From NCBI GenBank assembly GCA_963978895.1, contig OZ022243.1, forward strand, positions 6,800,182 through 6,864,181: DNA of 64,000 bases. Direction: 5' to 3'. The notes beneath the pieces were generated by a model, which worked only from the letters and a program-made list of their open reading frames with translations, was not told where the DNA came from and made no database searches. The stretch is from Erpobdella octoculata (Eukaryota > Annelida > Clitellata > Hirudinida > Erpobdellidae). Of the stretch, positions 34,987-47,550 are shown in pieces; the first letter of the stretch is position 1; the number at the start of each line of letters is the position of its first letter. The position numbers and the translations under genes were made by a program.

Positions 34987-35520
34987 TATGCTAGGGTTGA
35001 AAAAACTGATGATTAATATAATAGATTTTATTTATTTAATTAGCAGATTTAGCCAACAATACTCAGCTTTTTTAACTTTTTTTATTGTTGTTTATCTCTC
35101 TCGTTTTTTTTCTAAATTGTTCCTTGCTCATTCAATTTTTTTTTGTTTTACCTCTTTACCTCTGTTATTTTTTTCTTTTCTTCGGTTAATTTGTTCAAAT
35201 ATTGTGGCATTTGGCTTGCCCCTTTTTCTTCTTTTTCTTACAGAAAAACTGAAACGCTTTGAAAATTTAGGTCTTGACCTACTTAACAAATCTACATAAT
35301 TATCAGCATTTTAAAGCTTTTCATGAATCAGTCAAAATAATGATTTTAGTTAAATTGAGGATCAGAAAAACGGCAAGCTTCCAAAATGTATTTAATAAAC
35401 ATGATGTTCATGTAAGCAATAATTTATTGTCTACAAATAAATGCATTCAATTAATAACATTTGTCCTACCCACAGTGAACAAAATAAAAAATGTTCATGA
35501 TACAGTATTATAATTGTTCG
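34987..35520 (+). repeat. Right flank of LTR element, paralogous to 22283-22620
   Basis: TATGCTAGGGTTG and the following T-rich stretch match the empty locus. At about 35226-35241 a pyrimidine-rich tract ends in TTACAG, an acceptor-like site, followed by KLKRFENLGLDLLNKST-stop. A 79-codon frame (35274-35513) follows. Whether any of this is transcribed cannot be told. Confidence 0.5.
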
Positions 35521-37019
35521 GAAAACTGTTGAATACCTTTTGCCAACTCAATACAATTCCGAATGTTTTCTAGTACTTTTTTTAAAATTGATGATTCTCT
35601 AAAAATGTGCTGGCAATTGTGGAAAAAGTGCGAATAAATCTGATTTCTATTTAAAGTACTTGTGCAGAGCATACTTAACAGTTTATTTTATATTACATTG
35701 GAACCTTCAATATTCAATGTGTTGCCTGATTTGAGAAACAAATTAATTTCATGAAGGGCTGTTATAACACACATCACGCTTATAAATAGCGAGCCGCTGC
35801 TCAGCTCAAGCGTTATTCATTTATGTTTTCACTGACCTTATCACAAAGGTGTCTGTTAAAGTCTTAAATAATGCACGTGTTGTGAACTTTTGCGTAACGC
35901 TGTTATGATGGGTGACGGTTAAAAAATTAAAACAATAAAGATTGTTATACAGTGTATATGTTTATATTTGAAACACAAGTCATTTGAGACGTTTCATTTA
36001 TATGAATAACACACCTATAAAAAAATACCATTTACAAAACTACTAGCTCAGGACACTCGAAAATGTTGCAGTTTATTTATTTTTTACAGTTTCGTTTACT
36101 TCAAACTGCAATTGCAAGTTTGTTAATAATTCATGCTAAAATAAATAATTGAAACCAAACTCAAACAGCATTATTAGGAACATATTATTTTATTTGAATA
36201 ACACAACCTGTTTTTCGTTTTGTTTGGACTCTCGACTTAGATTCTTATCAAAACTATGTATTTGGTCTTCATCGTTTTTATGAAGTTGATTTAATGCCGT
36301 AGAAAAAAATTATTTTATGAAAAATATTATATAGAAAATTAACTAACTAAAATGTGTTTTTCAATGCAAAACAATATGTTTTAAAAAAATAATACTATAT
36401 AGATAACTGATTTCATTGTTTTGAATTTCAGACAAATTAACCAGTCGAAATCACAGCTCATTATTTTTTTCAAGCAAAAACAGTAATATTGCAATGTTTT
36501 AAAAACGTTTTTTTCATCAAAGATCTATTTTTTGTTTTTTTAGAACTTTGAAATAAACCACACATTTGTTTTTCGATTATTTTTGTTATCTTTATTACTA
36601 AAAGTTTGCTAAAAAAAAAAGTAAAATGTGATAAGAATTAAGGATTACTTAGAGCTCAGACTTCGACAAAATTCATTGTCAGCAGAAAAGGTTCAAGTCA
36701 AGAGGATATCGTAAAACGAATCAATCAAAGGATCGCAAGGTTTTTAAAATACGGGTGGTGGTGGTTTGGATGGGAGGTTTTTTACATGACGGTTCACAGA
36801 TTTGCAAGTCACACAATAATTCCAGCCTAAATTAAAATTTATTCAATGCAACCTATAAAAACCAATACTCATTGCGGTTTAAATCGCGACGCCGATGCAT
36901 ATAAACAACAAAATATGATTGAATAATTCTGGATTATTGAATAAGTAACATAATAAAAGTTTAGTATTCTTCACTAAGCACTTAAAATGAATGTTTAGTT
37001 AACTGCAAGCTAAACAATG
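35521..37019. other. AT-rich sequence, no gene seen
   Basis: No coding resemblance. A short GC-richer GGGTGGTGGTGGTTTGGATG run lies at about 36755. Confidence 0.55.
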
Positions 37020-37310
37020 CGTGTGTGTGGTTTGTTTAACGTCTGTATCTGTCAATAAGACAATTTAGACGGTATGTATGTTTGAGTGTTTGGTGACGTG
37101 TTTATGTTGGCTTTGAGGCAGGGAGGCCACAGAAAGCACAAGGCTTTTGTGGGCATATGGCTCGACTCACTCCAGTCCGCCAACTAGTGAGGTGCAATAA
37201 GATGGACAAGACCGGCAAATCGACCTCCCATGCAGCTAGCAATTTAACCAGCCTCGGATGATCCTCATAGGCCATGGTATTGCTCCGTCGCTTTCCTCCT
37301 CCAAGCTAAA
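37020..37310 (-). repeat. tRNA-derived SINE, family A, full-length copy
   Basis: Head at about 37305 and tail ACGTTAAACAAACC plus CA repeats at 37045-37020. Very close to the copy at 4218-4505, so probably the youngest pair of the family here. Confidence 0.8.
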
Positions 37311-38129
37311 CACAACGGCGAGTTTACACGTATTTAGCTATTTAATAGACACAACTTCATATTATCAGTAAGGCGTCATCAATACGCAGAAGATTTCTAA
37401 TCAGATGGGTGGAGAGTGACTGAGAAGCAACCACAGCTTTATAATATTATTTGCAGAACCTTATCAATACGCAAGAAATTTCTGATTGAAACAGAATTTC
37501 TTCTGAATTACCATGCTGGGTTTTTGTTTTTTCATGTAGAGAAAGTAAAACAAATTAATTGAACACTAAACCCATTGCATTGCGATATTTATATAGTAAT
37601 AAATAATCAACATAAATTGAAACTAATTTTTACTTATTTTAATTCTGCCTTGTTTTTGCAACCCAGTTCTAAATCGGGATAAAAGAAAAAAAATATTCTC
37701 ATAAAAAGAAAAAAAAGAAACAAAACAAGTGAAAATTAATATAAAAAATTAAAAACTTGCTTTTAAAAAAGATGTAAACTTTCATAGCGTTATCGTGCTG
37801 TAAAATATCACCACGGCAATTAATAAACTGAAGATGCTTAAAGTTTCTATTGTCATTATCAATATGGTTATTTGTTTTATCTTCTATTTTTTTTGCTTCT
37901 TGAACTTTAGAAATTTTGTTTTTGTTCAAAACATCATCACCTAGCGTTCCTTTTAAAATACAATTTCTAAAAATAAAAAAAAAATCATGTGTTCCAAACT
38001 TCCAAGAAATTTTCTAACAGCAGATCCTTGCAGAAACAGACTCCGTTATGTATAAATTAACAATTTGCTCAAGTTTGTTAATTTTATGAAAACATTTTAA
38101 TATTTTGTAAGAAGATATGAGACTTGTAA
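37311..38129. other. AT-rich sequence, no gene seen
   Basis: Lysine/asparagine-rich frames (37699-37929 minus) follow base composition only. Confidence 0.55.
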
Positions 38130-38560
38130 ATATTTTTACAAGTCATTGATGAATAAAAGAAATAAAGTAGGGCCCAAACTCCCTTGAGGAACACCACTGA
38201 TCACTGAAATATCTTCGGATTGAAAATTTCCTACCTCAACTCGTTGAAATCTAGAGTCCAAAAAGTCAGTAGGCCCTCCTTACCTCCATAGGCCTTTACT
38301 TTTTGCAGGAGTTTGAGATGAGATACGGAATCAAATCCTTTTTTGAAATCCAAGTATATGACATCTAGCAACTCTCTTGCTTGTATCACCTCACTCCACC
38401 GGTCAGCGCATTCAAGGATGTTAGTAATTGTCGAGCAGCCAGGAGTAAATCCGTGTTGACGTTTATTAATTAGATTATTTTTTAAAAGAAATTGCATAAG
38501 AGATCGATTGACGATTCGCTCCATTTCTTGGCAGCTATATACCATCGACTTCTTATATTA
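38130..38560 (-). pseudogene. LINE reverse transcriptase fragment
   Basis: The minus strand reads ERIVNRSLMQFLLKNNLINK, RQHGFTPGCSTITNILECAD and LDVIYLDFKKGFDSVSHLKL (motif A, with the catalytic Asp). After a one-base frameshift near 38255 it continues VISGVPQGS-LGPTLFLLFIND (motif B, one residue short). The FADD motif is absent. 5' and 3' truncated CR1/L2/Jockey-type LINE. Confidence 0.85.
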
Positions 38561-38822
38561 AGACGTCCATGCTATATACACTCCCAGTCCTAGAGATAAA
38601 AAAAATGGCGCTGCAATCGAAATGTATTATATAATGAAATTTTATAAAATTAACCAACAAACCGTGTTCAGCGTCTCATAATCTATCAACGTGAGTTTTT
38701 TCTGACCTGCAGATGGTAATCGGGTGACATAATACATAATACATCATTGCGCTTTTATAGTAGGGATACGTTAGTAAATTGAAAATTTAAACACGATAAA
38801 AAATTCATTAAATTTGCTTTAA

Positions 38823-40903
38823 TCTTATATATAAAAATGAAATGTTTGTTTGTTTGTTCGGACATAAAATGTAAACGGCCGAACAGATTTAATTGAAATT
38901 TGGCACACTTATGTATCTTATTCAAGCGGTGGTTCCTGTAAAATTTTAAATAAATTGGTTTCTCCGTTGATGTTTTATGAACAAAAAACGTTTTGGTCAG
39001 CGGTAGTAAGTTGGAGTAAATTTTTTTTCTACAAAATAAAATAAAATTAATTTATAGTTAAATTATACAAAATATTTTTAAATTTTTTTCTTAAGTTTTA
39101 AAGGTTTTAAATATAAATATTAAATTAAATAAATATGTGTGTTGTTTAGTGCCGCCCATAGATATCTATGGTGCCGCCGGATACCTTTGTTTTGATTTCA
39201 TAGAGCTCATTGAGGCTCATTCTCTTCCGAACCTCCGATACGATAGCTCTGCTATCGGTAAACTTTATATTTGATTTTAGCAACTTATTTTTTAAATCTA
39301 GATAACTTTGGATTTCAGGTGGAATTTCTTCTATTTGGAGATATTTTGTGCTTTACAAAAATAGTTCCAGACTTAACAAATTAAAATTAAATCAAATTAG
39401 AAATTCATTGTTTATATCTCCCATTCAAAAGTAAGTGGCAATGCTTTGGTAATTTGTTTTTAGTTTTTAAAATCATGATTTACTGTGTATCTTTCAATTT
39501 GTTTCGTTGGTTGCATTGCACGTGTTTAATTATGTTATATTATTATTAATTATTATAAGATTATCATTATGCTCTAACATTTTGTGTTTTACAAAAAGGA
39601 GTGGCAGATTGGAAAAATAAATTTAAATTCATTGTTCATATTTATCGTTCAAGGCTTCTGACTTCAATTGTTCCTCATCTAATATTGTTGAGCGACGAGC
39701 TTGCTATCAGCCTATCGGTAAATGAGAAATTTTTTTGGGCAGGTAAGTTTTTTTTTATGTGATGGCATTACAACCATTATTATTCACGAGTAGTTATGAC
39801 TATAAGATTATGAATTAATTTATCGGTCTTATTTTATTTTTTACTTTTCAGAGGAAATTAGAAAATTACATTTTAAAGAAAATCTTACATGCAACACCAA
39901 TTTATTGTAAAAGTTTCACTGATATATGAGGTGCATGAAATTTAAAAGAAATGAAAGCAAGTGCAGTATTTTTGTGTTTCAACAAAATCATGAACAAAGT
40001 TCTCAAACCAGCCAATCAATCTGCTGCTGTTTTGTTCAATTTATAATTGCATCATTTGCTAAATAAAAGTGGTACTCTTCGATTGTTCCAAATTGATGAT
40101 CTCAGAAAACTCTCGGAAAATTCATTAAGTTAATGCTTTGAAGGTTTTTAATATTATTATTACTTCATGTTTTATTTCAATCTGTGTTTTATATCACATT
40201 TTTCAAAGCCACGGGTCAACATTTATTAACATGCCACATGTAGCGTTATATGCTTTCTGTAGACATGACACTTAAAAACTAAGAACAACTCAAAAACTAA
40301 GACTAGCGATTTTACGAAAAGCAGCTGTTGAACAGTGTGTGATAAATCTATTATAAGCATTTATAATCTTACAAGTATTTAAAATAAATATAACCTGTTG
40401 AGATATATGAGCGGATTTTAACATTATTGCAGCCGTTAACTAATAAATTCTTTTTTTTTTCAGCTTCAGTCAATCATAATAAGCCTTTGCAGAAGATCAC
40501 ATTTGCAGAGTGGAACCAATACATTAAAGAACACTAATTAAAATTGAGGAAATTCAGACGTAACTAAACGAGCAAACCAAACAACAAAGTGTTAACGAGA
40601 GAACAGATCAATTTTGATGACTGTGCACAGCATTCCGCTACAGCCCATCTAAGCCACATTGGGAAGGCTCTAAAATTTAATGGAGGAACAGAAGAGCAAG
40701 CTGGAGCGGTAAAGCGTAAAAGCAACCGGGATCGGGAAAAGTAAAAGAGACCGGGGCCGGAAAAGCGACCGTGAGCAGAAATGCGACCAGGAGTGAGAAA
40801 GCGACATGGAACGGGAAAACAAGCGGTTAAGGAAACGGGAGCCAGAGAGAAAACGATAAAAAAGCCTTTAAAATCCCCGAGCAACGCCGGGTAACCCAGC
40901 TAG
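38823..40903 (+). mobile_element. Non-autonomous Helitron, both termini present
   Basis: The 5' end TCTTATATATAAAAATGAAA is followed by TTTGTTTGTTTG, then GGCCGAACAGATTTAATTGA. The 3' end is a GC-rich hairpin-forming CCGAGCAACGCCGGGTAACC, then CAGCTAG. TC at the start, CTAG at the end, a hairpin just before it, no target duplication, and A and T as flanking bases are the standard Helitron signature. The 2081-base interior has no Rep or helicase domain. It has only a charged-repeat relic at about 40690-40860 and AT-rich filler. Related ends are at 20493 and 28162, and a related interior piece at 13200-13450. Confidence 0.8.
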
Positions 40904-41289
40904 TATACAACTAAAAATGCTTCATGCTTTGACTGGTTCCCAAACTAAAATTCCTGAACTGTTTTGTTGCACCGTTTAATCATGTTTTCAAAAGTTATGA
41001 ATTTTAGATTCAGCCGCGGTTCACAAGAGTTGTCTTGAGTTTACATACATTGCTTAATTTGAATTTCTCGTTGGGTTAACAAAAGATTGTGAAACTTTTT
41101 TTGTGACTCACTCACAGGGTTTCTTAGGTGACGGTACAATAAAAAAATTATTTTTGAAATTAAAAGTATCCGTCATTTATGACGGGCTATCTCTAGTTCT
41201 AAATAAATCAAACATGGTTCTCATCATCACAACAATTCGTGTCAAAATATGGGTCATAAAAAATAACTTTAAAAATACTGTGTGAACTT

Positions 41290-41425
41290 TCTGTTGCTGA
41301 GTTGAGGTGGGAACTAAGAAAACGAAGAGTGAACAGGTTAGGCCTTCGTCATGCCGTCGTGAGTTCAAATCTCCGTGATGGTGAAACGCAATTTCTTTGA
41401 ATAAGGAAATCACTCACACTAAAAA
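41290..41425 (+). repeat. Diverged tRNA-like SINE segment
   Basis: TGGGAACTAAGAAAACG to GGTTAGGCCTTCGTC, then a good B box in GTGAGTTCAAATCTCC, then AATAAGGAAATCACTCACA, which echoes AAGCAAGGAGTTCACTCGCA of SINE family B. One copy only in this window. Confidence 0.45.
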
Positions 41426-42129
41426 TTGTAGAACTAAAAAATTAAACAACATTATTAATATGAAAAACTCTTGTGGGAGACCCCTTTTTCCAAATGAAAT
41501 GCGGTCAAAAAATCAACTACAAAATTGTCTTACAAACAAACCAACAAACTTCAGATGAAACTAAACGAAGCTTAAAAAAATAAACTGTGTGTTTAATTAC
41601 CGAGACACCTCTGGCAAATAATAGTCAAACACTTAAATATTTTTCTTTTTAACGCGTACTATGGCAACGTTTTAATTGTATCAGCGTTTCATTTTAATAA
41701 AACGTAGGGTTTTTTATCAACGGTTGTGATTTTGTTCAGATAGAGAGGAATTCAGTTCTTAATGGAAAGCAATGCTGTTATTTTGTTAAACATTTAATCT
41801 CATTTTAACCCTTAAAATTTGTGATCTAAAAGATGATATTCAATGACGACAATTCGAAGTCAAAAAACTGCAATCAATTATTTAAATAAATACTTATAAA
41901 AAAATAAAAACATGTTTCTATATAAAGTACGAAATAAATTATAAACATAAAAGCGTGAAACACAGTCGTTGCGATTGTAAGAGAGCAAAAGAAAGCACCT
42001 CAGGCTTTTATCCTCACAATTTACAATTTATTATGTTATTTTGAAAACATTTAATAAAAACGTGTTTTTAATTTTTCTAATTAGTTTTTTTTCAATTTTT
42101 TAGTTTTTTCGTTTTAAATGTATTAATGT
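41426..42129. other. No gene seen
   Basis: AT-rich. A reversed core of the dispersed motif lies at 41585-41640 (GAGACACCTCTGGCAAATAA). Confidence 0.5.
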
Positions 42130-42850
42130 ATGTATTAATTTATGTATCCTTATCTCGATATCAATCGGAATTTCAAAACGATACAGCCTGCGGAGAAGTC
42201 TCGTATCGAAATCAAATATCGAGACTTAAATTTTGTTCTGGTGTAAAAGTCTCGAAACAAAATCCGAGATTTAAAAAATAATACATAGTTTTATATAAGA
42301 TTAATTATTATTATTAAAATAATAACTAATTTAAAAGTTTAATATAACTTATTGGTTATGAAAAAAGTTACCTGTTTTCTGCCTTCTATCAATTGTAATA
42401 AAAATGGGACGTTTGGTAATTCTTACTTCCACGACTAGTCGGCAAGCAAACAAATCCGGTGGTTGAAGTGTTATAAAATATTTGAAAAACTTAAAAATGC
42501 GACAACAGTAACTTGTGTCCAATGATCCAATGACAAAATTGTAAGTTGTTTTTTTCATTAGCCGTTTTACAGCTTTTTTAATTGAAATGAATAAAATAGA
42601 GAAAACGTAAAACCCCAATGACTAACCGATTTAAAGGTTCTTATTAGTTTGTCGAGGATAATTGTCTAGTGGCTGCAGTAATTTATTACTAAACCTCTGC
42701 GTCAAAAAATACTTATCTCGATATCAATCGGGATTTCAAAACGATACAGCCTGCGGGGATGTTTTGTATCAAATTCAAATAGCGAGACTTAAATTTTGTT
42801 CTGGTGTGAAAGTCTCGAAACAAATTCCGAGATTTAAAAAAAATATTTTT
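42130..42850 (+). repeat. Direct repeats of ~140 bp flanking a ~420-bp spacer
   Basis: 42144-42285 and 42708-42840 share CTTATCTCGATATCAATCGG, CAAAACGATACAGCCTGCGG and GTCTCGAAACAAA-TCCGAGA. A weaker relative lies at 43765-43810. The layout suggests a small element with terminal direct repeats or a local duplication. No TG..CA ends or target duplication were found. Confidence 0.6.
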
Positions 42851-44465
42851 CAATAAATAACGAATATCATACATATTAAATTAACAATTGTCACAACATA
42901 ACAATTGATTCATCAACATTTATTATTTGATCTACATATTGACAGAAGTTAATAACTATTTAACTATTATTATCCCCACTTTAAATTCGGTTATCCTAAC
43001 AACCTGTAGCCTATGGATATTTACTTTTTTTAGTCTGGAAACCGGCAGCATATTTCTAAATGGTAGTAGTATGCAGTATTTCAGAGGTCGACTAGTACCC
43101 TAAGAGGGCGTGGCTTAAGGCTAGAGGCAAATCGCACTTTAACTTCACATTTTCATTGTTATGTTGTTGATATTAATAAATATATTAATAAAAGTGTCGC
43201 AAAGAAAATGAATTGTTGATTCAGTTAATTCAAAGTTAGTTTAAGTAAATTGGAATAGAACTTATTTATAATTCGTAAAATGCCTTGACTTCACATTCAT
43301 GTTATTATTACTATTAATGTTATTACCAACTAGTAAAAATGTTGTTTCAAAGTTTTTTTTTATTTATTTAAGATGACAAAAATTGTAATTGAAGAATTTA
43401 TTGGTTGAAAAAAAGATAAATAATAAAACAATCAGGGTTTACTGGTCAGTTTCAGTTATATAAAACCATCTTCAGCACCCTATGTTAAAATAATAAATTA
43501 AGTATTATAAAAGTTGAAATAGTTGAGTTACAAATCAGTAATCATAAATAATTTGAGGTTTTGTTTAGACAGACATTGAATAGGAGCTAAGCTGAATCGA
43601 ATTTCACATAGCAGATTAATGTGGCTATTGACGGATAAAAAACAATAAATTTTAAGTTGAAACCGCATAAGAAAAAAACGATCATAATAAATTAGCTACA
43701 TATATTTAGCTGATTTATTGTATTTCGTTTTATTCGAGACAAAATTTCCACAGTTGACATTTCAGTCGAGATCCCGATATCGTATCGTATGGTATCGGTT
43801 TTGTCTCGTTATTAGCCAAACGAACGAACGAACAAACAAACAAAATGAATTAATGAATGAAAAAGAACGAACGTATAAATGAATTAACATATGAATGAAC
43901 AAACGTACGTAAAACAAACAAGTAAATGAATGAACAAATCAAGGAAATAGTAAAAACACATTTTATAGCAATTTTTTTTAAATGTAGCGTGTAAATCTGA
44001 GTTCAAACTGAATAAATAATAAAATTACACAACGTCCACTTAGTATTATAATATTTGCCAACAGACACCTTCATCTATAAATGTTTATAAACTTAAATGT
44101 TTCTACACTGACTTTCACTGCGCAGCGGTTATAATAGCTATGTGTTTAAAACCTGACATTCTAAAGTGCATTAATGAATCCTTTCAGTTCTGTTCAGTAT
44201 ATCAAGAAAGATTTTACAAACATCAATTTTTCTCTACTGTCAGGTAGTTCAGTCAACAAAACATACAAATCCATTTCGTTTTCGGTAATTTATTTGCAGT
44301 TGTTTTTTTATTAGTTTTTATTAAAAAAAATTTCAGCTTTGCTTGTGTGTTGTTAATTGTTATTTTTGTGTGCTATTTCGAAAATAATGGTCACGTGAGT
44401 CATCATTGTTGCCATTTCCATTGTTAGGCATTTATCTAAGTCGATTTGCATAACGTTCACTGAAT
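42851..44465. other. No gene seen; degenerate tetranucleotide patch
   Basis: 43815-43940 is an imperfect AACGAACAAACAAA and ATGAATGAA-type patch. Otherwise AT-rich. Confidence 0.5.
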
Positions 44466-44640
44466 AATATTGTTACAATATTGTTAATTGTGAAAGGGTT
44501 CTTTAGAATGACTCTAGAAGTTAGTGGATGATAATAGGCACTCAACCTGTTTCAATTTGTGCAATTTAAACCGTAAAAGAGTTATAATACAAAGAAGTAA
44601 ATAAATTGAAACCGGTTTATTCCAATGGCAAGAACGAAAT
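44466..44640 (+). repeat. LTR-like segment left of the 2.1-kb duplicate
   Basis: TATTGTTACAATATTG followed by CTCTAGAAGTTAGTGGATGA and TTGTGCAATTTAAACC is a diverged relative of 46160-46290 (TATTGTTACGACATTG, TTCTAGAAGTTAGTATACAA) in the same orientation. Two related TGTTAC-starting segments about 1.7 kb apart could be the LTRs of an old element. Confidence 0.4.
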
Positions 44641-44665
44641 ATAAATAATGTTTGGAGTTTTCACA

Positions 44666-46776
44666 AAACAAACAACATTTATTCGTGTAAGGAATGTCAT
44701 TGAAAATTTCAAATTTGATTACAGGATATAAATAAAAGAACAAATTAATTTCATTTGCTAGGGTTTTTATCAACTGTGAAATGTATTGTTCTCTAGAAAT
44801 TACAATCATGTTTTTTTCTGGTTGGATATAACTGTAAAAGCTAAAATTTTACTGAATAGTAAAATAATTACAGCTTTTTTTAACAGTTGTGACTTGAAAA
44901 TAAAAATAAAATTACAGACAAATCTGAAAGAAAATTTCTGATCAAATGTATTGTATTAATAAATTGAAACAGGCTTTTTGAAACAAATAGTTTTCAATAA
45001 CTTTTTATTGTAATGAAAAAGTAAAACTGATAAAGCAAATATTTTATTAAAACTTTTCAACGTTATCAATAGATGAATACAAAGGAATTAGACCTATCGC
45101 TTCTGTACATGAACGAACTTAATTTGTTTTCTGTTGGAACTGATTTGTAACTGTTAGAAATATAATAAAAAATACCAAACGACGATTAACGATTTAACGT
45201 TTTTTTGGCGCTAGTCTATTGGTTTAATTTACAACGGTCTACAAGATCTCACACTCATAACGTTATAACTAAAATAGTATGTTGTACAATAATTAGTACC
45301 CGTTCAAAACCATTCTATGTTTTTATCATTACCTTTGTGTCTTTTATTCGTTTTGTTTTAATGAATATTCAGACAATTTTTGATTTCAAAGTTTGCATTT
45401 TGTTGCTATATCTTTTCTCACTATGTCTGTATCTCTAATTTATTTGCCAACGACTAAAAACCTTCCTTTTCAGTCAAATTGTAGCCGAACCCTTTTGAAC
45501 GCCTAGTCTAAAAAAGCGCTATATAAAGTGAATAAGTCATTTATGAATCTATTTATCCTCATATTTTTGTATACATTTTCAGAATCTTGAATTAGTTTTA
45601 CAAAAAAATTAAAAAAAAATAATAGTTTTTACGAAAGACCTGAAATATAGAAAAACATCAGACGACGATCAAGTAAAATTAATTTTAAGCTGGAGTGCAT
45701 GAGTTAATAAACAATAAACAAAAAACTCTCTAACAACAGAATTAAACAACAATCTTCGTTTATGAAGAAACTGTGTTTTATTTGGTTTATTTGCAAGACA
45801 CCTTTTGCAATTGATATTCGAAAACTTAAATTACTGAGATATGAAGAAATTAATGAGCGGTAATTGATTAAGATCATAGTCTAATTTATAAATAGTTCTT
45901 TGAGAACTACTTATAAACTGGTTTATTTTGCATTTTATCGGTTCAAACTACTGAAAAGATGTACTAAAAGAATAATTAAATAATTCTGCACAACATACCA
46001 GCGAGTTGTTTTGGGTTAAAATTTAAATTATGATTTTGTTATTTTCATTTTACTTTTGTATTGGAACTATTTAACATTTATAATTATGGTAGAATACTTT
46101 CCAGTTTCTTGGTGCGTTAATTCAAATGTTCATCTTGTAACACTTGAAATGTACAATGATTGATATTGTTACGACATTGCCAAACGTAAAAGTGGCTTTT
46201 AAAATGATTCTAGAAGTTAGTATACAATAATAAACATTTAACGTCTTTTAATCTTTGCAATTAAAACGTTTACACTGGAATAGTTACTATAAAGAGATAT
46301 AAATAACATCAAAAATTGTTTATTCGAATTCAATTATTAAACGTTAAAATAGCATCATGCATATACAATTAAACATTAAAAATGTGAAACATTAAAACAA
46401 AATAAAGTCAATCTTATACAAAGAATAATTGAAATTTTGTAAAAAGGAAGAAGTATAACGATTTAATGATAATGATGCACGTAACATTTTTCATGCTGCT
46501 GTCATTGAAATTCTTCAAAATTCATCAATGTATCTGTGTTACTTATATATTCGTTGTAATTTGAAAACATTGTTATTACGATTGCATCCATTAAATAATT
46601 ATACATCAGTGTTGTGCGTCATAAATCATAAATAGTAATTCATTAAAACTACATTAGAAAATTGTAGTTTAATCTGCACAATATGTTTAAGTTATTCAAG
46701 TCTAAATATGTTGATTGCAGTTTGCTGCATGTGCCAACAAAGTGTTGGATTATTAAATAATTTTAGCGACAGTTTT
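44666..46776 (+). repeat. 2.1-kb duplicated block, copy 2 (partner 7096-9250)
   Basis: Nearly identical to 7096-9250 over its whole length, with a deletion near 44952 and scattered substitutions. Ends at ATTATTAAATAATTTTAGCG, where the partner passes into the (TGAA) array. No conserved protein coding. Confidence 0.8.
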
Positions 46777-47550
46777 TAGTTTGTGACGTTTAATGCCACA
46801 GAAAAACTGATATAAGACGGGCATGACAAATCCACCAGGTTTTTTCCCACCTATACCCGTACTTATCTCATTCATATTCTATTTTGTTTAATTGTTAATT
46901 GAGGTAGTTTTCAAGTATAAATTTGTTTTAATTAAAGCAAAAACAAAATTGCCAATCATTTGACCAAGGATATATTGAAACGTAGATGATTATTAAAAGT
47001 GACGCCTAGTAATTTAATATATAAAACTATAGGAAACGTTTGGCACCACGATGTTTATCTAAAAAAATATGAAAAACTAAACTTATAAGTTTTATTAACA
47101 GAAACCTCTTCTTAGAAAAATGACAAAGCTCAAATAGTTATTTTTCTAGACAGTCACGAGGCATCGGTTTAAATATTTGGTATGTTATTACAAAACATTT
47201 AAACATTTTTCATAAAATGTTTTAAGCTGTCACTGAGCTTAAATACTTAAACTTGTGTGGCCAGCATGCAAGAAGTGTTTTACAGGATTTCTATTAAAAA
47301 TTCAGAATTAGATTTAAAATGTCTTAATGGATGACCTTAATAAAAATCATCGCATGTTTAGATTTAAAAATTTATTGAAACCTTCAACATCTTCACATTT
47401 TATTTTAAAACATGCAAATTAAATTTTGCATTTTAATTTTTTTGAAGTTTTAATTTCTTCTTGAAAGGAAAACAATATTTTGAATGTTTGTGAATGTTTG
47501 TGACAATGTGCTAACTACGGCAAATTAATTTATACATAACTAGCAGTGCC
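46777..47550. other. No gene seen
   Basis: AT-rich. Includes a weak copy of the dispersed motif at 47232-47285. Confidence 0.5.
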
